From Herbaspirillum aquaticum (GTDB lineage: Bacteria > Pseudomonadota > Gammaproteobacteria > Burkholderiales > Burkholderiaceae_D): a DNA stretch of 64,000 nt. The stretch lies in contig NZ_NJGV01000020.1 in assembly GCF_002213425.1 (NCBI RefSeq), positions 62,001-126,000 of the forward strand, read 5' to 3'. A model generated the notes under the pieces. It did not search any database. It had not been told where the DNA came from and worked only from the letters and a program-made list of their open reading frames with translations. Every line of letters begins with the position of its first letter. Position 1 is the stretch's first letter. Shown piece by piece: positions 7,281 through 15,122 of the stretch. Position numbers and translations under genes: made by a program.

Positions 7281-9223
7281 AGGGAACCGGCTTGCCGGGC
7301 CTCCATCCACGCCTGCACCTGCCCGGCTGCCAGCGGCACCGAGAACAGGTAGCCCTGCCCGTACAGCGCGCCAAGCTCGCGCAGGCTCTGCAGGTGCGCC
7401 GGCGTTTCCACCCCTTCCACCACACAGGCCAGTTGCATGTCATGCGTGAGCGCGAGCAAGGATTTGACGATCTTGTGGCTCACCGCATTGTGCTCGATGT
7501 CGGCCACGAAGCTCTTGTCGATCTTGATGCGTGTGAGCGGCAGTGCGTGCAAGTGACTCAGGCTGGCATAGCCGGTGCCGAAATCATCGAGCGTGATGCC
7601 GCAGCCCAGCTGGCGCAGGGTACTCACCAATTGGCTGGATTTTTCCAGGTCCTGCAGCACCGCCGTTTCAGTGATCTCCAGGTCGAGCCGCGAAGGACAC
7701 ATCCCCGAGTGGGTAATCACCTGCACGATCTGCGCCATCCCTTCGCTGGTATTGATGTCATTGGCCGACAGGTTGAACGACAGGCGGATGTCGGGCGGCC
7801 AGGTTGCAGCAGCCTGCAGCGCCTTCTTCAGCAGGATCACGCTCAACTGGTTGATGATGCCCATGCGCTCGGCCGCCGGGATGAACTCCATGGGGGCCAC
7901 CGTCCCCTTGACGGCACTGTGCCAGCGCGCCAGGGCTTCGAAGGCGATCGGCTGGCAATCCTCCAGGCGCACGATGGGCTGGAAGAACACCGACAGTTCG
8001 CGATCGAAGTCGGCCAGGCGCAAGGCTTGTTCGATATTGGCATTGCGCTGGATCTGGGCCTTGTCCTTTTCGGAAAAAAGCGTCACGGTCCCGCGCCGCT
8101 CGCGCTTGCCCTGGTACAGCGCATAGTCGGCGTGCTCATAGAGCGAACTGGCGTCCACGGCCATGTCGGGAAAAGTGGCCACGCCCACCGAAGCGGCAAT
8201 CTGTACCGTCGCCTTGTAGAGCACGAAGGGCCGGCGCAAGGCATCGCAGATGCGGCCGCCGAATTGCTGCAGGGCCTCATCGCTGAGGTCGGCATCGATG
8301 ATGATGGAAAACTCGTCGCCGCCCAGGCGCGCCAGGTGGAAATGATCGTCCTGGCAGACGGCGGTGAGGCGTTGGCCCACTTCCACCAGCAGCTGGTCAC
8401 CATGGGTATGACCATAGAGGTCATTGACGGCTTTGAACCCGTCGAGGTCGAGGATGGCAACCGCAAAACGCTGGCCGCTCGCGGTAGCCCGGGTACAGAT
8501 CTCGTTGAGCTGGGCGAAGAACTTGCGCCGGTTGGGAATCTGCGTGAGCGAATCGAGGTTGGCCAGGCGCAGGTTCTCGTTGCCCAGCAAGGTCGTCTTG
8601 ACCTGGGCATCGATGAGCCGGACGAAATCGCTGTAATGGCTGTTGACGATGGCCAGCATGCCGATGGTCACCAGCACCACGTTCAGTGCCGCTGCCACAA
8701 AGGTCGGAATATGGGTGGAGAGGAAGAAGACCGTGAAGATGCCATTGACGATCAACGCCACCGACAAGGCCGCCGAGCGCAGGTACATCAAACAGAAGAT
8801 GCAGCAGATGACGGTGATGCCCATGTAGAAAGCGACATGGGCCTGGGCATAACTGTCGCCGTAGGGAAACAGCATCACCGACCACAGCGAGAAACTGAGC
8901 GCAATGGGCGCCGCCAGGAAACTGGTGCGCTTGAGCGCATTGGCGGCCATGCCAGGGGTGGGATCGACGAGGCGGCCGCGCCACCAGAAGGTCAGGCGCG
9001 TCACGCACAGCACCGTGAGCATCGCCGGGAAATACAGGCTGAGCCAATAAGGTGCCAGCGGGTAATAGGTCTGTGCCAGTGCCCAGCTGTTGATCAGCAG
9101 GATCAGGTACATCATCGGCATCTTGCCGGAGAACGCACGGTACTGCGCGATGAGCAGCTCGGGCTGATCATAGTCCACGCGCCAGTAACGGCGCACCATG
9201 CTCATCAATGAGGAAGCAGACAT
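7256..9223 (-). CDS. Membrane GGDEF-EAL c-di-GMP enzyme (655 aa)
   Basis: About six N-terminal membrane helices (residues 25-200) are followed by a GGDEF domain and then an EAL domain. The cyclase site is intact (LDLDGFKAVND, LARLGGDEFSI). The phosphodiesterase site is also intact by eye (FEALARW, NLSANDI, EITETA, LDDFGTGYASL, KIDKSFV, EGVET, GQGYLFS). Both activities, c-di-GMP synthesis and degradation, are therefore possible, with the membrane part as sensor. The start MSASSLMSMVRRYWR is preceded by GAGCACAGG; a longer frame upstream is Arg-rich. The gene is monocistronic and its tail overlaps the convergent hypothetical gene. Confidence 0.92.
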   Translation of the reverse strand: MSASSLMSMVRRYWRVDYDQPELLIAQYRAFSGKMPMMYLILLINSWALAQTYYPLAPYWLSLYFPAMLTVLCVTRLTFWWRGRLVDPTPGMAANALKRTSFLAAPIALSFSLWSVMLFPYGDSYAQAHVAFYMGITVICCIFCLMYLRSAALSVALIVNGIFTVFFLSTHIPTFVAAALNVVLVTIGMLAIVNSHYSDFVRLIDAQVKTTLLGNENLRLANLDSLTQIPNRRKFFAQLNEICTRATASGQRFAVAILDLDGFKAVNDLYGHTHGDQLLVEVGQRLTAVCQDDHFHLARLGGDEFSIIIDADLSDEALQQFGGRICDALRRPFVLYKATVQIAASVGVATFPDMAVDASSLYEHADYALYQGKRERRGTVTLFSEKDKAQIQRNANIEQALRLADFDRELSVFFQPIVRLEDCQPIAFEALARWHSAVKGTVAPMEFIPAAERMGIINQLSVILLKKALQAAATWPPDIRLSFNLSANDINTSEGMAQIVQVITHSGMCPSRLDLEITETAVLQDLEKSSQLVSTLRQLGCGITLDDFGTGYASLSHLHALPLTRIKIDKSFVADIEHNAVSHKIVKSLLALTHDMQLACVVEGVETPAHLQSLRELGALYGQGYLFSVPLAAGQVQAWMEARQAGSLQREPSLR

Positions 9224-9561
9224 CCTGTGCTCTGTGCCTTTTCTACTTTTACGCCGCAGCCAGGGAGCCATGAGGGCCGGCATCACCCTATGCAAGCATT
9301 TGTTGTGACGGCTTCGATTATAGGCGCGTGCGGGCCTTCCCAAACTCAGGAAAAGCCTGATGTATTGCCGCTTTCCGGGCGATCAGGTGCTCAACCGCAA
9401 GCAGCCGGAACGTAACGTTCAGCCTGGCTTGCCGCATCGGGCAGGAAAGGATGAGCTCGGGCAACATCTGCCTGCGCAAACACCCAAATTGCGTCCTTGT
9501 CCTACAGCTTCCTCACAAAGGCTCATCTACAATCAGGCGACATCAGAAATCAAGGTCCGCC
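9224..9561. other. Divergent intergenic region between GGDEF-EAL and hybrid kinase genes
   Basis: No ORF is convincing here. It contains a reverse-strand promoter candidate and a perfect 13-base palindrome GAACGTAACGTTC (9408-9420) that could be an operator for either gene. Confidence 0.5.
9318..9345 (-). promoter_or_regulatory. Candidate sigma-70 promoter of the GGDEF-EAL gene
   Basis: On the reverse strand a weak -35 TTTGGG is followed after 16 bases by a perfect -10 TATAAT, giving a leader of about 88 bases. Confidence 0.45.
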
Positions 9562-12084
9562 ATGTCCGAGTTTTCCCGTCGTGCTGATCTCTCGCCGCCC
9601 ACCGCCGGATCAGCCGTTCCCGCAGTCCCTGTGGCCGCGTATTTCGCCGTCGATGCCCGCTGGCAACTGGTCTACTTGGATGATGCCGCTGCGAGCGTGC
9701 TGGGCCGGCGCCAGGATGGGACGCACACACTCCCGGGCGCAATGCTGTGGGAGGCTTTTCCTGGCCTGGCCGGCAGCTTGCTGGAGGCGCAACTGCGCGC
9801 CACTCTGGCCGACGGCCAATGCCGACAGTGCGTTTATTCACCGCCAGGCCTGGCGATTTCCTTTGAAGTGATCTGCAGCCCGCAAGCGCAGGGCGTCTCG
9901 GCCAGCCTGCGCGAGTGCTTGCCTGCCTGTGCGCCGGACCCGGAGCCTCCCTCGGAGCGCACGCTGCACGAACAGCGACGGCGATTCTATGAAACCTTCC
10001 TTTCCACGACACCTGACCTGGCCTATGCCTGGGACCTGAATCACCGCTTCACCTACGCCAACCGCGTGCTGCTGCAGATGTGGGGCAAGACCTGGGAGGA
10101 AGCCATCGGCAAGAATTGCCTGGAACTGGGCTACGAGCCCTGGCATGCCGAGATGCACAGCCGCGAAATCGAACAGGTGCGTGCCACCAAGCGCCCGGTG
10201 CGTGGCGATGTCCCTTTCAACGGCACCTTCGGCCGACGCATCTATGACTACATCATCTTCCCCGTCCTCGGCCCGGATGGCGAAGTCGAGGCCGTGGCCG
10301 GCACCACCCGCGACGTCACCGAGCGCAAGAACAGCGAGGCACGCCAGCATGCCCTGTTCCGCCTGGCCGAAGCGATCCGCGCAGCCGGTTCGCTGACCGA
10401 CGTGGCCCGCGCAGCTGCCCACGTCATCGGCGATGCCCTCACCGCGCGCTGGGTCAGCTACAAGACACTGGGACCGCAGCTGCAGGTACAGGAACTGGGC
10501 CAGTGGAGTTTCCATCCTGATGAGAACGGTGCGGCCGCACTGGCCTTGCACGATGAGCGGCGCCTGTCGCAAACCCTGCGCAGCGGTAGCGTGGTCCTGG
10601 TCGGCCATATCGATCACGACGCCCGCGCAGCCAGCGTGAAAGAGCAGCACCGTGCCTGCGGCGTGGCTTCCTATATGGACGTACCGCTCATCGAGGGCGG
10701 CGAACTGGTCGGCGTCGTGCACGTCAGCAGCAACGTGCCCCGCACGTGGACCGACAATGAACTGGCCATCGTGCGCGATGTGAGCGAGCAGGCGCGCGCG
10801 GCCTTTGAACGCATCCGCAACCAGCAGGCGCTGGCCGCCAGCGAGGCGCGCCTGCGCGAGATCAACGAGTCGCTGGAAGCCGAGGTCAGCGCACGCACCA
10901 AAGAGCTGATGGCCACGGAAGAAGCGCTGCGCCATTCGCAGAAGATCGAAGCCATCGGCCAGCTCACCGGCGGCCTGGCGCATGACTTCAACAACCTGCT
11001 GGGCGGCATCACCGGCAGCCTGGACCTGATGCGGGTGCGGCTGGTGCAGGGACGCGGCGACGAACTGTTCCGCTACATCGACCTGGCTGCGCGCAGCGCG
11101 CAGCGTGCGGCCTCCCTCACGCAACGGCTGCTGGCCTTCGCGCGCCGGCAGACGCTGGCACCGAGCCCCACCAACGTCAACGTCTTGATCAGCGGCATGG
11201 AAGAACTGATCCGCCGTACCATCGGCCCGGCCATCACGCTGGAAGTGGTGACCGCAGTAGCGCTGTGGCCGACCTTCGTCGATGGCCCGCAACTGGAAAG
11301 CGCCCTGCTGAACCTGTGCATCAATGCGCGCGACGCCATGCCCGATGGCGGCCGCCTGACCATCGAAACCGCCAACAAATGGCTGGACGACAAATGGGCG
11401 CAGGAACGCGATCTCCCGGCCGGGGAGTATGTCTGTATCTCGGTGACCGATAACGGAACCGGCATGCCACCCGATGTTTTGGCACGGGCCTTCGATCCCT
11501 TCTTCACCACCAAGCCCATCGGCGAAGGCACCGGTTTGGGCCTGTCCATGGTGTATGGCTTTGCGCGCCAGTCGGGCGGCCAGGTGAGGCTCTATTCGGA
11601 AGTGGGCCGGGGCAGCACGGTGTCGCTCTACCTGCCGCGCCACCTGCAGGAGGCACGAGCGGAGGAAATTGAACCGGCCAGTGCGCCAGGGGCCGCCGGC
11701 AGGGGCGAAGTGGTGCTGGTGGTAGACGACGAAGCGCCGATTCGCCTGCTGGTGGCCGAAGTCCTCACCGAGGCCGGCTATACGGCCCTGCAGGCCGAGG
11801 ATGGGCCGACTGCGCTGCGCCTGCTGCATTCGGCCGCGCGCATCGACCTGCTCATCACCGATGTGGGATTGCCGGGCGGACTCAATGGCCGCCAGGTGGC
11901 CGATGCAGCGCGCGCTGCGCGACCGGAACTGCAGGTGCTCTTCATCACCGGCTATGCGGAAAACGCCGCCTTCGGCAACGGCCACCTGCCGGCGGGCATG
12001 CAGTTGCTGACCAAGCCGTTCAAGATGGATGGCCTAATGCAACGGGTCCAGGCCATCCTGGAGAGCCGCACTACGGCAAGCTGA
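9562..12084 (+). CDS. Hybrid sensor histidine kinase with PAS, GAF and C-terminal receiver domains (840 aa)
   Basis: The order is PAS-like (about 25-110), a second PAS (about 145-255, DLAYAWDLNHRFTYANRVLL), GAF (about 265-430), a coiled-coil linker, HisKA, HATPase and REC. The phospho-acceptor histidine is in GQLTGGLAHDFNNLLGG; the ATPase boxes are LLNLCINARDAM, VTDNGTGMP and GEGTGLGLSMVYG. The receiver begins VLVVDDEAPIRLL, with the acceptor Asp in LLITDVGLPGG and the lysine in LLTKPF. No membrane helix is seen, so it is a soluble cytosolic sensor. The start MSEFSRRADLSPP follows CAAGG; no response regulator gene is adjacent. Confidence 0.92.
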   Translation: MSEFSRRADLSPPTAGSAVPAVPVAAYFAVDARWQLVYLDDAAASVLGRRQDGTHTLPGAMLWEAFPGLAGSLLEAQLRATLADGQCRQCVYSPPGLAISFEVICSPQAQGVSASLRECLPACAPDPEPPSERTLHEQRRRFYETFLSTTPDLAYAWDLNHRFTYANRVLLQMWGKTWEEAIGKNCLELGYEPWHAEMHSREIEQVRATKRPVRGDVPFNGTFGRRIYDYIIFPVLGPDGEVEAVAGTTRDVTERKNSEARQHALFRLAEAIRAAGSLTDVARAAAHVIGDALTARWVSYKTLGPQLQVQELGQWSFHPDENGAAALALHDERRLSQTLRSGSVVLVGHIDHDARAASVKEQHRACGVASYMDVPLIEGGELVGVVHVSSNVPRTWTDNELAIVRDVSEQARAAFERIRNQQALAASEARLREINESLEAEVSARTKELMATEEALRHSQKIEAIGQLTGGLAHDFNNLLGGITGSLDLMRVRLVQGRGDELFRYIDLAARSAQRAASLTQRLLAFARRQTLAPSPTNVNVLISGMEELIRRTIGPAITLEVVTAVALWPTFVDGPQLESALLNLCINARDAMPDGGRLTIETANKWLDDKWAQERDLPAGEYVCISVTDNGTGMPPDVLARAFDPFFTTKPIGEGTGLGLSMVYGFARQSGGQVRLYSEVGRGSTVSLYLPRHLQEARAEEIEPASAPGAAGRGEVVLVVDDEAPIRLLVAEVLTEAGYTALQAEDGPTALRLLHSAARIDLLITDVGLPGGLNGRQVADAARAARPELQVLFITGYAENAAFGNGHLPAGMQLLTKPFKMDGLMQRVQAILESRTTAS

Positions 12085-12093
12085 ATATCCTGC

Positions 12094-12135
12094 AAACGAT
12101 ATAAACGATATAAGCGATATAAGCGATATAAACGA
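12094..12135 (+). repeat. 9-base tandem repeat AARCGATAT, about 4.7 copies
   Basis: The unit runs AAACGATAT, AAACGATAT, AAGCGATAT, AAGCGATAT, AAACGA, directly after the kinase stop codon and before the convergent IclR gene. The only variation is A/G at the third base. It may be slippage-prone; a related TTTATATCGTTTA word appears near 49310. Confidence 0.9.
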
Positions 12136-12144
12136 GTTGAGCGC

Positions 12145-13002
12145 TCACCCGCGCATGGCCGCCATGGCCGGCTCGACTGCGCCAAGTCGCCACGACACCG
12201 ATTGCGCAGCTGCCCGCAGCAGCAGTGCCGCATCTCCCTCCAGGGCAGTATCGAAACTGCCGCTGCTGCCCATGATGGCCATCACCAGCGCCAGCTGTCC
12301 CGCGTGATTGAACACCGGTGCGGCCAAGGTGTGGATGCCCGGTACAGGTCGGCCCAAGGCCTGGTCCATCGCCTGCTCGCGGATCTGGCGCAGTCGTTCG
12401 GCGTAGTCGTGGCGCAGGCTGCCATCGGCATGGGCGACGCTGTCGGGCTGCGCGCCTTCCATGCGGATCGCATCCATGGCCAGGGCCCCGGCCAGCATGT
12501 CCGGCGGCAAATGCGCCGCGCAGACACGGCCGATGGCGGTATGCACCATCGATAGCACAGTCCCGATGCGCAGGCTCACATGCTGCGGCCGGGAGGATTC
12601 CTCCAGCCGCACCACGGTCGGCCCCAGCGGACCGATCACGGCCAGCGCCACCGACAGGCCGGTCGCCTGCGCCAGGGTCGCCACTTCGGCCTCGGCCTCG
12701 CGCAGCGGCGAGAGCCGTTGCAAGGCGGCCAGGCCCAGGTCGAGACTGAGTGCACCGGGGAAGAAATTGCCCTGGGCGTCACGCGAGAGCAAACCGATCT
12801 TCTGCAGGCTCACCAGGTGCGGGAAGGCCTTGGCCGCCGGCATGCCGGCCAGTCGCGCCAGGTCGCCCAGCGGGAGTGGCCGGCCGGCCTCCAGCAAGGC
12901 TTCCAGCAGTGCGCCCGTGCTGTCGAGCGACTGGATGCCGCGCTGGCTGCGCGTGCCGTCCTGGTCGTCTTCGGGCATGGGCAAGGGGGTGGAAGTCTTC
13001 AT
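12145..13002 (-). CDS. IclR-family transcriptional regulator, distal of a tandem pair (285 aa)
   Basis: The N-terminal winged helix (about 20-85: SLDSTGALLEALLEAGRPLP, LARLAGMPAAKAFPHLVSLQ) is followed by the IclR effector domain. That domain shows LSVALAVIGPLGPTVVRLEE, HVSLRIGTVLSMVHTAIGRV and ALGRPVPGIHTLAAPVFNHA. IclR proteins bind a small aromatic or organic acid and control an adjacent catabolic operon. Its ATG overlaps the stop of the upstream IclR gene as ATGA and follows GAGGAGG, so the two are translationally coupled. Both probably govern the divergent MBL/monooxygenase operon. Confidence 0.9.
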   Translation of the reverse strand: MKTSTPLPMPEDDQDGTRSQRGIQSLDSTGALLEALLEAGRPLPLGDLARLAGMPAAKAFPHLVSLQKIGLLSRDAQGNFFPGALSLDLGLAALQRLSPLREAEAEVATLAQATGLSVALAVIGPLGPTVVRLEESSRPQHVSLRIGTVLSMVHTAIGRVCAAHLPPDMLAGALAMDAIRMEGAQPDSVAHADGSLRHDYAERLRQIREQAMDQALGRPVPGIHTLAAPVFNHAGQLALVMAIMGSSGSFDTALEGDAALLLRAAAQSVSWRLGAVEPAMAAMRG

Positions 13003-13781
13003 GCGGCCTCCTCTTCGGTGTCGGGCAGGGTGGCCGCGATGGCCTCGATGCAGCCGCGCAACTGGCGCGCGACCGTGCCGCGCCAGCCGGCATCGATCAC
13101 GCCGCTGCTGCCGATGACGGTGACCAGCAATAACAACTGCTGCTGCGCATCGAGCAGGGGCATGCACAGGCTGGTCACACCCGGACTGGGCAAGTCGACC
13201 GCCCGCTCCATGCCGCGCTTGCGGATGGCATCGAGTTCTTCTTGGAAATGCCTGAGCTGGCTTTTGGCGACTCCCGGATGCTGCACCTCCCACACACCCT
13301 GCCAGGCAGCGAAAGGGACATAGGCGCAATAAGCGCGCCCGGTGGCGGTATCGGACAAGGCCATCACGGTGCCCACGTGCAAGTTCACATGCAGCGGCTT
13401 GCCGGCATGGGCATAGTGCACGATGGTCGGTCCGGCCGGCGTGGGCAAGCTGATCGCCACGCTCAGGCCCGTATCCTGGCTCAGCTGCTGCACCTGCGGC
13501 AGGGCCAGGCGGTAGGCGGGCTCCTGGGCCAGGCGCGCCATCCCCAGGCGCAAGGCCAGCGGACCGGGCTCGTAGTGGCCATCGCCGGGGGTGCGCTTGA
13601 TCAGGCCCAGCCGCAGCAGGCTCACCAGGTAGGTGTGGGCTTGCGCCGAGGACAATTCGGCCGCGGCCGCCAGCGCCACCAGCGGCAAGGGCTGGCGCGC
13701 CAGGGCCAGGGCCTGCAACAGGCGGCCGGCCACTTCCACGCTCTGGATGCCACGTTGTGTCTTTGCGGGAGATGCGCTCAT
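12999..13781 (-). CDS. IclR-family transcriptional regulator, proximal of a tandem pair (260 aa)
   Basis: The start MSASPAKTQRGIQSVEVAGR is standard for the family; a longer frame adds a non-family lead. The winged helix (LAAAAELSSAQAHTYLVSLL) and effector domain (LSVAISLPTPAGPTIVHYAH, HVNLHVGTVMALSDTATGRA, DLPSPGVTSLCMPLLDAQQQ) are complete. It shares clear resemblance with the coupled downstream IclR, suggesting duplication followed by divergence of ligand specificity. The gene is divergent from the catabolic operon starting 343 bases away and is its likely direct regulator. Confidence 0.9.
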   Translation of the reverse strand: MSASPAKTQRGIQSVEVAGRLLQALALARQPLPLVALAAAAELSSAQAHTYLVSLLRLGLIKRTPGDGHYEPGPLALRLGMARLAQEPAYRLALPQVQQLSQDTGLSVAISLPTPAGPTIVHYAHAGKPLHVNLHVGTVMALSDTATGRAYCAYVPFAAWQGVWEVQHPGVAKSQLRHFQEELDAIRKRGMERAVDLPSPGVTSLCMPLLDAQQQLLLLVTVIGSSGVIDAGWRGTVARQLRGCIEAIAATLPDTEEEAA

Positions 13782-13832
13782 CCGGGAATTCCAAGATTGA
13801 TGATTTGGGCTGCTGACTATGCACAGCAGCAG

Positions 13833-13852
13833 TGCCGCATGCGCATGCGGCA
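13833..13852. promoter_or_regulatory. 20-base perfect palindrome, candidate IclR operator
   Basis: TGCCGCATGC followed by GCATGCGGCA is perfectly self-complementary and lies 52 bases upstream of the proximal IclR start in the divergent control region. IclR dimers usually bind shorter imperfect palindromes, so this is a candidate autoregulatory site or a cruciform-prone hairpin in the leader. Confidence 0.45.
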
Positions 13853-13910
13853 TGCGGCGTCACACCCGGATTCTAATCGAACTGGCTTGCAGCGCAGCAA
13901 GAACTGGCCT

Positions 13911-13928
13911 TGGTGCAGAAAACGTCAA
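13911..13928 (+). repeat. Dispersed repeat TGGTGCAGAAAACGTCAA, copy 1
   Basis: The same 18 bases occur at 24652-24669 (reverse strand) and 27687-27704. Here the repeat lies in the IclR/catabolic operon control region, 26 bases upstream of the -35 element. Its function is unknown. Confidence 0.85.
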
Positions 13929-13954
13929 TTAATCCATGACAAACATCTTTGCCA

Positions 13955-13983
13955 TTGACTAATCAAAAGACGCTCACTAAGAT
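13955..13983 (+). promoter_or_regulatory. Sigma-70 promoter of the catabolic operon
   Basis: TTGACT, 17 bases, TAAGAT: near-consensus elements with ideal spacing. The predicted start of transcription is near 13990, giving a leader of about 135 bases before the MBL hydrolase gene. Confidence 0.65.
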
Positions 13984-14124
13984 GCCATCAACCTGCTCAC
14001 GGCAGGTATCAACAACAAGATTTGACCCGCATTGATCCATGACGGGTTGGACGGAGACCTCCCCCGATGGCGCAAGCCATGTCCAGCCGCGTCCCCACCC
14101 AAACTGTTACTGAACGAGGCAGAC

Positions 14125-15084
14125 ATGGCCAAGGCTTTTGCATCCCAGGCGGATCTCGACGCCAAGAAGATCACCTTTGAACGCATCTCGGAAAACGCCT
14201 ACGCGTACACCGCCGAGGGCGATCCCAATTCCGGCGTCATCATCGGCGACGACAGCGTGATGGTCATCGATACCACCGCCACCCCGGCCATGGCGCAGGA
14301 CCTCATCGCGCGCATCCGCAGCGTCACCGACCTGCCCATCAAGTACGTGGTGCTGACCCACTATCACGCGGTGCGCGTGCTGGGCGCGTCGGCTTATTTC
14401 AAGGAGGGCGGCGAGCAGGTCATCGCCAGCCGCGGCACCTACGAGATGATCGTCGAGCGCGGCGAGGCTGACATGAAGTCCGAGATCGAACGCTTCCCGC
14501 GTCTGTTTGCCGGGGTGGAGACGGTGCCCGGCCTGACCTGGCCGACCCTGGTGTTCGAGAAGGAAATGACGCTGTTCATGGGCAAGCTGGAAGTGAAGAT
14601 CGCCCACCTGGGCGCCGGCCACACCAAGGGCGATACGGTGGTGTGGCTACCCGGCCAGAAGGTCCTGTTCTCGGGCGACCTGGTGGAATACGACGCCGCC
14701 TGCTACTGCGGCGATGCCCAGCTCGAACCCTGGCCGGCCACCCTCGACGCCCTGGCCGCCCTGCAGCCCGAAGCCCTGGTACCGGGTCGCGGACCGGCGC
14801 TGCGCGGACGCGCGCAAGTCGAGCAAGGCATCGCCTACACCAAGGATTTCGTGTCCACCCTGCTGCGTGCCGGACGCGAAGCGGTCGCCGCCAGGATGGG
14901 CCTGAAGGAAGCCATGGCCCATACCCGGCAGTTGATGGATCCCAAGTTCGGCCAGGTCTTCATCTACGAGCACTGCCTGCCCTTCGACGTCACGCGCGCC
15001 TACGACGAAGCCTCCGGCATCGCCCATCCGCGCATCTGGACCGCCGAGCGCGACAAGGAAATGTGGGCCGCATTGCAAGCCTGA
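14125..15084 (+). CDS. MBL-fold metallo-hydrolase of the catabolic operon (319 aa)
   Basis: The product has the metallo-beta-lactamase fold layout: NSGVIIGDDSVMVIDTTATP, a metal loop at VVLTHYHAVRVLGASAYF, LGAGHTKGDTVVWLPGQKVL, and FSGDLVEY. The usual HxHxDH loop reads HYHAVR, so the Asp and third His are replaced, while the later His (AGHTKGD) and Asp (SGDLV) remain. It would act as a hydrolase on a ring-cleavage or ester product, but the substrate is unknown. It is first in an operon with an FAD monooxygenase, DUF2783 and MFS genes. The start MAKAFASQADLDAKK is preceded by a CGAGGCAG site. Confidence 0.85.
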   Translation: MAKAFASQADLDAKKITFERISENAYAYTAEGDPNSGVIIGDDSVMVIDTTATPAMAQDLIARIRSVTDLPIKYVVLTHYHAVRVLGASAYFKEGGEQVIASRGTYEMIVERGEADMKSEIERFPRLFAGVETVPGLTWPTLVFEKEMTLFMGKLEVKIAHLGAGHTKGDTVVWLPGQKVLFSGDLVEYDAACYCGDAQLEPWPATLDALAALQPEALVPGRGPALRGRAQVEQGIAYTKDFVSTLLRAGREAVAARMGLKEAMAHTRQLMDPKFGQVFIYEHCLPFDVTRAYDEASGIAHPRIWTAERDKEMWAALQA

Positions 15085-15122
15085 TCCCAACAACCCCATA
15101 GAGGATAGCGAGGAGACAACCC

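Noticed and set aside
7157-9211. Forward 684-codon frame across the GGDEF-EAL gene
   Set aside because: Its translation is His/Gln/Arg-rich with no domain, as expected for antisense of a high-GC gene; the reverse strand has intact GGDEF and EAL motifs.
9838-11985. Reverse 715-codon frame opposite the hybrid kinase
   Set aside because: The forward strand has perfect kinase and receiver motifs; the reverse frame has shadow composition.
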